Of a stretch of 64,000 nucleotides of DNA, positions 19,310 to 28,483 are shown piece after piece. Under the pieces are notes generated by a model, which was not told the origin of the DNA, did not search any database, and was given only the letters and a program-made list of their open reading frames with translations. Positions within the stretch are counted from its first letter, which is position 1. Every line of letters begins with the position of its first letter. The position numbers and the translations under genes are program-made. Origin of the DNA: CAWHHZ01 sp963829355. GTDB lineage: Bacteria; Acidobacteriota; Thermoanaerobaculia; Gp7-AA8; JAHWKK01. Location of the stretch: NCBI GenBank assembly GCA_963829355.1, contig CAWHHZ010000006.1, forward strand, positions 124,001 to 188,000, written 5' to 3'.

Positions 19310-21313
19310 ATGACAGCAGAGCGGGATCGAGAGAAGCCTCTGATTCTGGCGGTCGACGACAACGAGCAGAACCTGCAGCTCGTTGAAGAATACCTCTGGC
19401 AATGGGGGTACGACGTCATCGTCGGACGCGACGGTGTCGAAGCGATCGAGTTGTTCTCGCAGCATAATCCTTCACTGATCCTTCTCGACGTGATGATGCC
19501 GCGCATGGACGGCTTCGAGGCGTGCTCGCGGATCAAGGCAACGGCCGAGGGTCGCCGCGTCCCGATCGTCATGCTCACTGCGCTGACGGCCACAGAGGAA
19601 AAGATTCGGGCGCTCGACCACGGGGCCGATGACTTCCTGACGAAGCCGATCAGCCGTCAGGAGTTGCGAGCCCGGATCGCCTCTCTCGTGCGCATCCGTG
19701 AGCTCCGGCGGGAGCTCGACTCGAGTGAGAACATCATCGTGACTCTCACGTCGGCCCTCGAACGCAAGGACCCGAAGAGCGCCGGACACGCCCAGCGCGT
19801 GGCGTCGTACGCCGGGATTCTCTCGGACAAGATCGGATTCAGCGACGATGACCGCGAGACGATCGTCAAGGCTGCATTGCTTCACGATCTCGGCATGATC
19901 GGCATGGAAGAGGAGCTGCTCGACGTCGACCACTCCCTTACGGAGGATGAAGTCAAACGCCTGCAGCAGCACCCCGTCATGGGAGCCTCGATCCTCAGGC
20001 CGATGAAGACCTTTCAGCGCTTCATCCCCGTCGTCCGCTGGCATCACGAGCGGCTCGACGGGTCGGGATTTCCCGATGGACTGCTCGGGGAGCAGATTCC
20101 GATCGAGGCGCAGGTTGTCGGGCTGGCGAACAGGTTCGACTCGATCCGCCACGAGAACCCGACCATGCCGCAGAACCAATGCCTCGAGCTCCTCCAGGCC
20201 GAAATGCGCGAAGGAAAATGGAGCGCCGAGCTCGTCGAGGTTTTCACGAGCGCTCTCAAGGATGAACCACTCGAATCTCCTCAGAAGCGATACAGGCTGA
20301 AGAAGACATTCTCCCATCCGAGACTTCTCCACGTGGACGATCAGGAAAGTAATCGACGCCTTCTCGACGCTCATCTCGCCGGAGAGGGATTCCAGCTGCT
20401 GTATGCACCGAGCGGCAATGACGCACTGGAGATCCTTCACCGGGAACGTGTCGATCTGATCCTGGTCGATCTTCACATGCCGGGCATGAGCGGCATGACC
20501 CTCATCGACCGGATCAGACGTCAGCCGGAGCTGGAGTTCGTCCCGATCATCGTGCTGACCGCCGAGAAGAGCGAAGAGACGCGCAAGCAGGCAATCGTAG
20601 CGGGGGCTGATGACTTTCTCAGTCATCCCGTCCACCGGCTCGAACTGACCACGAGGATCCGCTCGCTGTTGCGGCTGGCCGACTACCGATCGGATCTGGA
20701 GCAAACGGAGAACGTCATCTGCGCGCTCGCACTCGCGATCGAAGCGAAGGACGAGTACACGCGCGGACATTCACAACGCGTGGCCGATCTCGGCTACCGG
20801 TTCGCCACGCACCTCGGGTTCAACGACAACGAGGCGGCTCGGATCAGGACCGCGGGGCTGCTGCACGATATCGGCAAGATTGCGGTTCCGGAGTCGCTGC
20901 TCAACAAGCCGGGTCCCCTGACGCGCGACGAGTTCATGAGAGTCATCGACCATCCTGTGATCGGCGAGGAGATCTGCCGCCCGCTTTCGACCCTCGGGAC
21001 GGTCCTCAAGCTGATCCGCCACCATCACGAGCGCTTCGACGGGCGGGGCTATCCGGACGGCCTCAAAGGAGCCAGCATCCCCCGGGAGATCAGGCTTCTC
21101 TCCATCGTCGACGCCTACGATGCGCTGACCTCGCATCGCGCCTATCGCACTGCACCCCTCACGCACATGGCCGCGATCGAGACGTTGCGACGGGAAGCTT
21201 CCGCCGGCAAATGGGACGAAACCGTCGTGGAGGCTTTCGCGGAGATGCTGGGCGACACACCGCCAGATTTCTCGCAATCGACTCTGCCCCTCCCCCGGTT
21301 GCAGCTCCAGTAA
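19310..21313 (+). CDS. tandem response regulator: REC-HD-GYP-REC-HD-GYP
   Basis: 667 residues made of two similar halves. Half 1: receiver 10-130 (phospho-Asp60, Lys112), HD domain about 140-318. Half 2: receiver 337-460 (Asp387), HD-GYP about 465-650. HD-GYP proteins break down cyclic di-GMP. Half 2 is canonical: GHSQRV (His487), HDIGK (His519-Asp520-Lys523), HHERFDGRGYP and VDAYDAL. Half 1 keeps the histidines but reads HDLGM (no Lys), GFP for GYP and GLANRFD where VDAYD is expected, so its active site is probably impaired. In reverse, receiver 2 has His439 (DDFLSHP) where receivers have Lys, while receiver 1 is intact. The start ATG follows a weak GGGAGCGAG. No membrane segment; no partner kinase beside it. 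Confidence 0.93.
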   Translation: MTAERDREKPLILAVDDNEQNLQLVEEYLWQWGYDVIVGRDGVEAIELFSQHNPSLILLDVMMPRMDGFEACSRIKATAEGRRVPIVMLTALTATEEKIRALDHGADDFLTKPISRQELRARIASLVRIRELRRELDSSENIIVTLTSALERKDPKSAGHAQRVASYAGILSDKIGFSDDDRETIVKAALLHDLGMIGMEEELLDVDHSLTEDEVKRLQQHPVMGASILRPMKTFQRFIPVVRWHHERLDGSGFPDGLLGEQIPIEAQVVGLANRFDSIRHENPTMPQNQCLELLQAEMREGKWSAELVEVFTSALKDEPLESPQKRYRLKKTFSHPRLLHVDDQESNRRLLDAHLAGEGFQLLYAPSGNDALEILHRERVDLILVDLHMPGMSGMTLIDRIRRQPELEFVPIIVLTAEKSEETRKQAIVAGADDFLSHPVHRLELTTRIRSLLRLADYRSDLEQTENVICALALAIEAKDEYTRGHSQRVADLGYRFATHLGFNDNEAARIRTAGLLHDIGKIAVPESLLNKPGPLTRDEFMRVIDHPVIGEEICRPLSTLGTVLKLIRHHHERFDGRGYPDGLKGASIPREIRLLSIVDAYDALTSHRAYRTAPLTHMAAIETLRREASAGKWDETVVEAFAEMLGDTPPDFSQSTLPLPRLQLQ

Positions 21314-21635
21314 GACAGGCATCAGTCGTCAGTCTACAGTCGTCAGATGACACGCCGCCTGCACGGAGGGCACGAACCAGCACAGTGGAGTGGGAATCGC
21401 AAGCGCCGCAGCTCCGATGAACTGTCATCCTGAGCGAAGCGAAGGATCGCGTACGGAATGACTCGACCGAAATTGCCCAGAACTCACCGCGAGCATAGCT
21501 CCACGAGATCCTTCGGCCATCCTCCACCCGCTCCACAAGATTCCGCCGACTGCCGACTGTCGACTGAACTGACGCCTGTCGACTGATTTACCCGTTACAA
21601 TGCCGCCATCCCTTCCGGGACGTGCAGCCAATCTC
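21314..21635. repeat. intergenic repeats: CAGTCGTCAG-type tandem arms around a dispersed palindrome
   Basis: The left arm 21322-21350 has CAGTCGTCAGTCTACAGTCG units and the right arm 21547-21588 has the inverse (CCGACTGCCGACTGTCGACT and similar). Between them lies a GTCATCCTGAGCGAAGCG copy (from 21424) with ATCCTTCGGCCATCC on its right. A further single arm of the same unit is at 24818-24848. Confidence 0.55.
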
Positions 21636-22592
21636 ATGATCGTTATCCAGAATCCACTCGACAACACCGACCACCCGACCGAATGCGTCGCGACCATCGG
21701 CAACTTCGATGGACTCCACGTCGGCCACCAGACGATCATCAAGGGAGTGGTCGACCGAGCGAGTGAGCTCGGGGTCCAGGCGGTGGTCATTACATTCACA
21801 CCTCACCCGCTGACGATCGTAGCCCCCAACAGGGTTCCTCCGCAGATTCTCACCCTTTCCCAGAAGCGCGAGCTCCTCGGGAAAATGGGAATCGACGCCA
21901 TTCTGGAAATCCCGTTCACTCAGGAGTTCTCGCGATGGACCGCAGAGCGGTTCGTGACCGAAATCCTGAGGGACCGGCTCCGTGTCCGGGAGGTCCATAT
22001 CGGAAAGGACTTCTGTTTCGGGGCGGGACGAACGGGAGATCTCGCGTTTCTCGAGGAGAAGGGCCGACAGCTCGGCTTCGGCGTCCGCGGAGTTCCCGCC
22101 GTGACGGTCCGCGGCATGCGTGTCTCGAGCTCCATCGTGCGGGACGCGATCGAGAAGGGAGCCATGCGGGTCGTCAAGACGTGTCTGGACAGGGAACACT
22201 TCGTCGACGGCCGTGTGGAAACGGGACGGCGTCTCGGCCGCAAGATCGGCGTGCCGACGGTAAACCTCGCACCGTCGAATCATCTCTTCCCTCAGTCGGG
22301 TGTCTTCATCACGACCAGCCACTTCGAATCGTTCGGTCGCACGTTTGCCGGCGTCACGAACATCGGTGTACGCCCCACCCTGTACGAGAACTACGCGACC
22401 ACCATCGAAACACATATTCTCGATTTCAACTCGAATGTCTACGGCGATCAGGTGAGGCTCTACTTTCACAAGCTTCTCCGTCGCGAGCATCGCTTCGCGT
22501 CGGCAGTAGAGCTGACGAACCAGATCCGCAAGGACATCGAACGGACCAGACTCTACTTCCTGCAGAGGGGAGACTTTACGATTGATTTCTGA
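21636..22592 (+). CDS. ribF: bifunctional riboflavin kinase / FAD synthetase
   Basis: Makes FMN and FAD from riboflavin. The N-terminal adenylyltransferase domain shows IGNFDGLHVGHQTII (GxFDGxHxGH) and FTPHP; SSSIVRDAI lies near residues 165-175. The C-terminal kinase domain has GRRLGRKIGVPTVNL and the PTLYEN region with the metal-binding T/N pair, and ETHILDFNSNVYG. The ATG at 21636 gives 318 residues and starts at the family's usual point; the upstream ATG at 21600 adds a non-conserved stretch. It overlaps the lptD start. No FMN riboswitch is visible upstream. Confidence 0.95.
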   Translation: MIVIQNPLDNTDHPTECVATIGNFDGLHVGHQTIIKGVVDRASELGVQAVVITFTPHPLTIVAPNRVPPQILTLSQKRELLGKMGIDAILEIPFTQEFSRWTAERFVTEILRDRLRVREVHIGKDFCFGAGRTGDLAFLEEKGRQLGFGVRGVPAVTVRGMRVSSSIVRDAIEKGAMRVVKTCLDREHFVDGRVETGRRLGRKIGVPTVNLAPSNHLFPQSGVFITTSHFESFGRTFAGVTNIGVRPTLYENYATTIETHILDFNSNVYGDQVRLYFHKLLRREHRFASAVELTNQIRKDIERTRLYFLQRGDFTIDF

Positions 22593-24816
22593 ATTCCGCC
22601 GGGGCGCTCTGAGCGCTCTGCTACTTGCCCTCGCCATGGCCACCTTTCCCATCGCCGCACAGATGGTCGAGCAGGGCCCCTCCTCGCGCTACTACGAGAC
22701 GAAGCCCGATTTCTCGTTCGACTTCCCTCAGATCGAGGAGGGAGGAGAGGTGCACATCGAGGCAGCGCAGCAGACTGTCCTCGGGCAGGACTCCCTGATC
22801 CTCGAAGGAGACGTCACTCTCCGCTATCAGGATGTGACGCTGAAGGCCGACCTGATCACCTACAACCAACTGACCAAGGACGCGACGGCCGAGGGGAACG
22901 TGATCCTCGATCAGGGATCACGCCGTATGTCGGCGACCAGGGCATTCTTCAACTTCGAGTCGAGCAGCGGAACACTGTTCGACGCGACGGCATCGCTCGA
23001 TCCCTCCGTCTACATCACGGGCGACAAGATCGAAAAGATTGACGAGGTGACCTATCGGATCACGAACGGGATCTTCACTTCCTGCGAGCTCGGAGATCCG
23101 TCGTGGGCATTTCATCTCCAGGAGGGGATCATCCGCGTCGAGGACTACGCACGGTTGCGGAATCTGACCTTCCGGGCGAACGGCGTCCCCGTGATCTACC
23201 TTCCCTACCTCGTCTGGCCTACGAAAACTGATCGTGCGAGAGGATTCCTCATCCCAAAACCGGGATTCTCGAACCGCTTCGGCTCATACCTCAAGACTGC
23301 GTACTTCCTCCCGTACGACGAGTGGGCGGATGCAACGATCCACGCAGATGTTTTCAGCAAGGGCTTCGTGGGCCTCGGACTCGATGGCAGGTATGTTCCG
23401 AGCGAATCGATCAATGGTGAGCTCGACATCTACAGCGTTTACGACAACGAGTCCAACACGCTGGAATGGAAGTACTCCTATCAACATACGCAGGAAGGGT
23501 TGCCGGGCGGCTTCCGGGGAGTGATCGACCTCCACGACTTCTCCGATCTCCCATTCTTCCAGCGCTTCGAGCGCGACTTCGATCTGAACACGATTTCCAA
23601 CATCTACAGCTCGGCCTACCTCACGAAGAACACGTCTGCGTATTCGCTGAACCTCCGAAGCGACCGGCGGGAGCATTTCCTCGGGCCGGAAGATGCCCAG
23701 GTTTTCGAGCAGCTCCCTGCCGTCCAGTTCAATCTCTATCCTCGGCGCGTCGCCAGCACTCCTCTGTACTTCTCGATGGAGTCCTCCGCCTCCCGTCTGC
23801 GCACCACATCGTCGCTGGAACCGGACGTCGAGTACTTCCGCACCGATCTTTTTCCTACCCTCTCGATGAGGGTCGACACGCCATCATGGTTTTCCGTCAA
23901 ACCGGAGATCTCGCTGCGGCAGACCAACTATTCGAAGAGTCGCGATCCACTGACCTTCCAGATCAGCGATGAGGAGCTTTCGAGATTCTATGGGCAGGCC
24001 CAGGTCGAGCTCGTGGGTCCGTCCTTCTCCAAAATCTTTCAGCGCGAGGTCGGCGAGTTCACCCGCTTCAAGCACGTCATCGAGCCTCGCGTGCGATACC
24101 TCTACACGACCGATGTGGAGGAACAGAATCAGGTGATCCGTTTCGACACCGTCGATTCGCCATTTCTCCCGCTGGTCGATCAGTCGGTCGAGTACGCGCT
24201 CGTCCAGCGCCTCCTGGCGAAGACAGCGGATGATAAGTCTTCGGCGCGGGAAATTCTCTCTCTGACGGTCAAGCAGACTGCATCCCTTTCCGGGCCGTTC
24301 TCGACCCGTCTCGACGATTTGGGGAACCTGATCGAAAGCGACTTTACGCCCGTGTCGGTATCGCTTCGCTTCAATCCATACCGCTCACTCCGGCTCGACG
24401 CGTCCACATCGATCTCCGCCGAAACTCAACAGGTCGAAGGAGCGAGCCTCTCCGCGGGGATCACCGGTGAACGCTCCTACCTGAACACGACGTGGTTTGC
24501 CCGGTTTGCGCAGCCCCATTCGCTCATCTCGGACTCCAGCCAGATCAGGGTCGCCGCCGGAACACCGATCGTCAAAGACAGAATCAGGGCTGACATCCAG
24601 TTCAACTACGACATCGAGAAGAACGACATTCTCGAGCAGCGCTACCTTGTCGGCTTCTCCGCGTCGTGCTACAACATCGCCTTCGAAGTTCGCGACTTCC
24701 AGGAGTTCCGTGCGTTCGAGAACGTCGGCAGGAGTCGTGACTACCAGCTATCGATCAGCCTCAAGAACGTCGGCACGTTCGTCGATGTGAAGGGCTCGTT
24801 CGACGCAATATTCTGA
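22582..24816 (+). CDS. lptD: LPS-assembly outer-membrane protein LptD
   Basis: Outer-membrane beta-barrel that inserts lipopolysaccharide into the outer leaflet. 744 residues: signal peptide (SALLLALAMATFPIAAQ), an N-terminal OstA/LptA-like beta-jellyroll (VHIEAAQQTVLGQDSLILEG, LKADLITYN, ATAEGNVILDQG), then the barrel domain with YLPYLVWPTKTDRARGFLIP. The start is TTG at 22582, overlapping the ribF stop; GGGGAG lies upstream and the signal peptide begins right there. Only a few Cys are present, unlike the disulfide-rich E. coli protein. It proves a diderm LPS-bearing envelope. Confidence 0.92.
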   Translation: MISEFRRGALSALLLALAMATFPIAAQMVEQGPSSRYYETKPDFSFDFPQIEEGGEVHIEAAQQTVLGQDSLILEGDVTLRYQDVTLKADLITYNQLTKDATAEGNVILDQGSRRMSATRAFFNFESSSGTLFDATASLDPSVYITGDKIEKIDEVTYRITNGIFTSCELGDPSWAFHLQEGIIRVEDYARLRNLTFRANGVPVIYLPYLVWPTKTDRARGFLIPKPGFSNRFGSYLKTAYFLPYDEWADATIHADVFSKGFVGLGLDGRYVPSESINGELDIYSVYDNESNTLEWKYSYQHTQEGLPGGFRGVIDLHDFSDLPFFQRFERDFDLNTISNIYSSAYLTKNTSAYSLNLRSDRREHFLGPEDAQVFEQLPAVQFNLYPRRVASTPLYFSMESSASRLRTTSSLEPDVEYFRTDLFPTLSMRVDTPSWFSVKPEISLRQTNYSKSRDPLTFQISDEELSRFYGQAQVELVGPSFSKIFQREVGEFTRFKHVIEPRVRYLYTTDVEEQNQVIRFDTVDSPFLPLVDQSVEYALVQRLLAKTADDKSSAREILSLTVKQTASLSGPFSTRLDDLGNLIESDFTPVSVSLRFNPYRSLRLDASTSISAETQQVEGASLSAGITGERSYLNTTWFARFAQPHSLISDSSQIRVAAGTPIVKDRIRADIQFNYDIEKNDILEQRYLVGFSASCYNIAFEVRDFQEFRAFENVGRSRDYQLSISLKNVGTFVDVKGSFDAIF

Positions 24817-25005
24817 GCAGTCGGCAGTCGTCGGTATCAGTCGTCAGATGGCCACTCCAATCGAAGGATGCCAGGTGCAGGCCGCAAAGCGGCCGACAGA
24901 TAATAGCCCCCGGCTTCAGCCGGGGGGCGCGGTCGGATCTCTAGCAGTCGAGCCCGCGAAGCGGGCGACAGAAACCGCTGACGAGAGACGATGGACCATT
25001 CAGGA
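24817..25005. repeat. REP-like hairpin modules and a CAGTCG tandem arm
   Basis: Three short GC hairpins in a row: GGCCGC-aaa-GCGGCC (24880-24894), CCCCCGGC-ttca-GCCGGGGG (24906-24925) and GCCCGC-gaa-GCGGGC (24953-24967), preceded by a CAGTCGGCAGTCGTCGG arm. A very similar set lies at 37977-38077. The sequence suits REP-type intergenic elements. Confidence 0.55.
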
Positions 25006-25011
25006 GCAAAC

Positions 25012-26103
25012 ATGACCAGATCCACAACGAAAATGAAGGGCCTCATACTCTCCGGCGGCAAGGGCACGCGCATGCGGCCGCTGACCTACACGTCGGCCAA
25101 GCAGCTCATCCCGGTCGCAAACAAGCCCGTTCTCCAGTACGGGATCGAGGCCATGGTCGCAGCCGGCGTCGAGGAGATCGCGATCATCGTCTCTCCGGAG
25201 ACGGGAGGAGAGATCCGACGAGAGGTCGGCGACGGATCTCAGCTCGGCGCCCGGATCGAGTACATCGAACAGGATGAGCCGCGAGGTCTCGCGCACGCGG
25301 TCCTCATCGCTGAGGACTTCATGCAGGGAGCACCCTTCGTCATGTACCTCGGAGACAACCTCCTCCAGCACGGCATCACTCCGCTGGTCGAGGAATACCG
25401 CTCGATCGACTGCAATGCAGAGATTCTGCTGACTCCCGTTCCCGACCCGACCCAGTTCGGCGTGGCCGAGCTTGGCCCGGAAAATGAGGTCATCCGCCTG
25501 ACCGAGAAACCGAAGGAGCCCAAGTCGAATCTCGCGCTAGTCGGCGTCTACATGTTCGACGAGACCATCTTCGATGCGGTCAAAGCGATCGAGCCTTCGT
25601 GGCGGAACGAGCTGGAGATCACCGACGCCATCCAATGGCTCATCGATAACGGGAGAACCGTCCACCCGCACATCGTCAAAGGCTGGTGGAAGGACACGGG
25701 GAAAGCGTCGGATATGCTCGAGGCGAATCGTACAGTCCTCGACACCCAGGAGTACGACGTCCGTGGAACAGTCGACGATGAGAGCCGCATCGAAGGAAAA
25801 GTCGTCATCGCCGAGGGAGCGCAGATCGTCGACTCTGTCATTCGTGGTCCCGTGATCATCGGCGCTGGCGCGCGGATCGAGCACGCCTTCGTCGGCCCCT
25901 ACACCTCCATCGGCGCCAACTGCGTGATCCAGTCCTCCGAGATCGAGAATTCGATCATCCTCGAGGGCTCCTCGATCCTCAATGTCGACGGCCGCATCGA
26001 AGAAAGCCTCATCGGCCGCAACGTCACCATCCGCCGCCGCAAACGCCGCCCCATCGCCTTCCGGTTCATGGTCGGTGACAACTCCGAAGTTGGGATTCTG
26101 TAG
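25012..26103 (+). CDS. glucose-1-phosphate thymidylyltransferase, long form
   Basis: A sugar nucleotidyltransferase making dTDP-glucose or a similar activated sugar. 363 residues. The N-terminal domain starts MKGLILSGGKGTRMRPLTYT (signature GGxGTRxxP), with MYLGDNLL as the metal-binding Asp motif and LTEKPKEPKSNLALVGVYMF. The C-terminal third is a left-handed beta-helix of hexapeptides (VVIAEGAQIVDSVIRGPVII and following), which defines the long form found in actinobacteria, archaea and acidobacteria. AGGAG sits six bases before the ATG at 25012. No other rml genes are adjacent. Confidence 0.9.
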   Translation: MTRSTTKMKGLILSGGKGTRMRPLTYTSAKQLIPVANKPVLQYGIEAMVAAGVEEIAIIVSPETGGEIRREVGDGSQLGARIEYIEQDEPRGLAHAVLIAEDFMQGAPFVMYLGDNLLQHGITPLVEEYRSIDCNAEILLTPVPDPTQFGVAELGPENEVIRLTEKPKEPKSNLALVGVYMFDETIFDAVKAIEPSWRNELEITDAIQWLIDNGRTVHPHIVKGWWKDTGKASDMLEANRTVLDTQEYDVRGTVDDESRIEGKVVIAEGAQIVDSVIRGPVIIGAGARIEHAFVGPYTSIGANCVIQSSEIENSIILEGSSILNVDGRIEESLIGRNVTIRRRKRRPIAFRFMVGDNSEVGIL

Positions 26104-26105
26104 GC

Positions 26106-26290
26106 AGGTTCAAGGGTTCAAGAGTTCAAAGGTTAAAAGGTTCAGAGTCGGGAGCTCCGAAGATCGCACATGGATCTCTCGTAACAGGTGCCACTCTGAG
26201 GCTTCCGTACTCTTGAACTCTTGAACCCCTGAACCTCTTGAACCCCTTGAACCCCTTGAACCCTTGAACTCTTGAACCCTTGAACTCTCC
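26106..26290. repeat. short tandem repeats in inverted arms (TTGAACCC type)
   Basis: Starting two bases after the preceding stop, the left arm 26106-26147 repeats GGTTCAAG-like units on the plus strand. After a 63-base spacer the right arm 26211-26290 has about ten units of CTTGAACCC/CTTGAACT on the plus strand, that is, the inverse. Unit length drifts between 8 and 9. Another such array is at 47077-47214. Confidence 0.8.
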
Positions 26291-26293
26291 TCC

Positions 26294-28383
26294 ATGGTTC
26301 GTAAATACACACTGAAACGTCCTGAGCGCGCGTCCACGTACAAGGTGCGATACGAGGATGAGCTGAATCAGGAGCAGCTCGACGTGGTGATGGCGGGGGA
26401 CGGGCCGATTCTCGTGATTGCGGGAGCAGGCAGCGGGAAGACGCGGGCGCTCACGTATCGCGTGTCACGGCTGATCGAGGATGGAGTTCCGCCCGCTTCG
26501 ATTCTTCTCCTTACGTTCACGAACAAGGCGGCGCGGGAGATGGTCTCGCGGGTGGAGATGCTGGTCACAGCCGATGCGCGGCAGGTGCGGGCCGGGACAT
26601 TTCATTCGGTGGCGAATCGGCTGTTACGGCGTCATGCGGAGGAGCTGGGGTACCAGCGAAACTTCTCGATTCTCGATCAGGAGGATGCGAAGGAGATGAT
26701 GGAGGCGGCGGTCTCGGCTCGCGGGATCGAGACGCTCGAGAAGCGCTTCCCGAAGGGCGACGTCCTGCTCGACATTCTCTCGTTTGCCGTCAACACGTCG
26801 ACGACGCTCAGCCAGTACGTCGAAGAGAACTACCCGCAGTTCATCGGCTACGAGGATGACATCCGTTCGGTCCTCGCGACGTATCAGGAGAAGAAGCGGG
26901 CGGCGAACGTGATGGACTTCGACGATCTGCTGCTCAACTGGCTCCGGCTACTCGAGGATCATCCCTCGATCGCCGAAGCGCTCCAGAGTTCGTTCCGGCA
27001 CATCCTCGTCGACGAATATCAGGACACGAATCGTCTGCAGGCGCGCATCATCGATCTGATGGCTCGCCACTCGCCGCAACCTGATGGTCGTCGGCGACGA
27101 TGCGCAGTCGATCTACTCATTCCGCGGCGCTTCGTTCGAGAACATCATCACGTTCCCTGCCCGCTATCCGGAGGCGACTGTCTTCCGGCTGGAAACGAAC
27201 TATCGCTCGAGTCCCACAGATCCTCGATCTCGCGAATGAGTCGATCACGAGAAACCGCTATCAGTTCCGGAAGGAGCTCCTCTCGATTCGTGATGAGGGT
27301 CCGCTCCCCGCCGTCGTCGGAGTCGATGACGTTCACGAACAGGCTGCATTCGTCGCACAGCGTCTTCTCGAGCTTCGGGACGAGGGAGAGGCGTTATCCG
27401 ATCTCGCTGTTCTCTACCGCTCGCATTACCAGTCACTCGAGCTGCAGATGGAGCTGTCTCGACGTAACATCCCGTACGAGATCCGCTCCGGGGTCCGTTT
27501 CTTCGAGCAGGCGCACATCAAGGACGTTCTCTCGTACGTTCGGATCCCGGTCAATCCACGTGACGAGCTGTCGTGGAAGCGCGCGCTGAAGGTTCTTCCG
27601 AAGGTCGGCGAGCGTTCGGCAGCGGCGGTATGGGACATCATCGGCTCGGCTGCCGATCCGCTCAGCGCATTCATGCAGAAGATCCCGACGGTCCCAGCGC
27701 GTGCGGCCGGTTCAAGCCTCAAGAAGTTCCGTTCCCTGATGGAGACGATCTCGTCGCGCTCGATGATGAAGAACCCCGCGGAAATGATCCGCACCGTCGT
27801 CGAAGATGGAGGCTACGCCGATCATGTCCGCTCGAAGTTTCCTAATGCCGGCGCCCGGCTCGACGACATCGAGCAACTCGCCCAGTACGCACTCCGCTAC
27901 GACAGTGTCGAGGAGTTCCTCGAGGAATTAACCCTTACGAACACGATCGCCGGCGAAGACGTCGCCGCGGTCGGCCCCGAGGACGAGCGTGTGATCCTCT
28001 CCTCGGTTCACCAGGCCAAGGGACTGGAGTGGCGCGCCGTCTTCCTCATCGGCCTCTCCGAAGGCAGATTCCCCTCGGCGCGGGCGATGCGCGTACCAGG
28101 GGGCATCATCAAGGCTCCACGGAAGCACTTTCCGAAGCATCTCCTCACCGACGGCGAAGAAGGAACCGAGCTCACGGAAACCGAAGACGTCGAGATCGTC
28201 GTCCCCGGAGAAGAGGAAGAACGCCGTCTCTTCTACGTCGCCGTCACTCGCGCTCAACAGGAGCTCTATCTGATCTTTCCCGCGTTCACCCGCGACCGGA
28301 TGCAGATGGATGTGCTGCTGGAACCGTCGCGCTTCATCCGTGAGCTGCCGAAGGAGCTGTACGAGAAGTGGGTGATTTCGTGA
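26294..28383 (+). CDS. UvrD/PcrA-like superfamily 1 DNA helicase, split by two frameshifts
   Basis: An ATP-driven 3'-5' helicase. Motifs in order: Q motif LNQEQLDVV, Walker A IAGAGSGKTRAL, Ia LLTFTNKAAREM, TFHSVANRLLR, DEExQ motif II as VDEYQDTN, then, in a second frame, VVGDDAQSIYSFRGA (motif III) and LETNYRSSP (motif IV), then, in a third frame, motif V/VI as VHQAKGLEWRAVFL and VAVTRAQ. Each break is a single extra base: near 27075 (CCG CAA CC) and near 27214 (AGT CCC ACA). Without them the protein has 695 residues, normal for the group. Two separate indels in one helicase argue for sequencing error rather than decay. An octamer repeat starts exactly at the stop codon. Confidence 0.9.
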
Positions 28384-28466
28384 ACGATGAACGATGAACG
28401 ATGAACGATGAACGGAGCACTATCCGTGATCATCTTTCATCGTTCATCGTTCATCGTTCATCGTTG
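28381..28466. repeat. short tandem repeats in inverted arms (GAACGATG type)
   Basis: Five units of TGAACGATG-type sequence (28381-28413), beginning at the helicase stop codon, face four units of TTCATCGT (28436-28466) across about 22 bases. The transcript would fold into a very long hairpin, possibly acting as terminator or stabiliser between helicase and phosphatase genes. A single arm of the same unit lies at 29796-29821. Confidence 0.85.
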
Positions 28467-28483
28467 TCGTATGATCCCCTTTC

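Noticed and set aside
21600..21635. Earlier ATG for ribF
   Set aside because: The extra 12 residues are not conserved and lie next to repeat DNA; the ATG at 21636 matches the family start.
22100..22592. FMN riboswitch or other riboswitch near ribF
   Set aside because: The ribF leader is repeat DNA, and no conserved RFN-element blocks could be seen.
26106..26290. Possible CRISPR array
   Set aside because: Units are only 8-9 bases, contiguous and without spacers; no cas genes are present.
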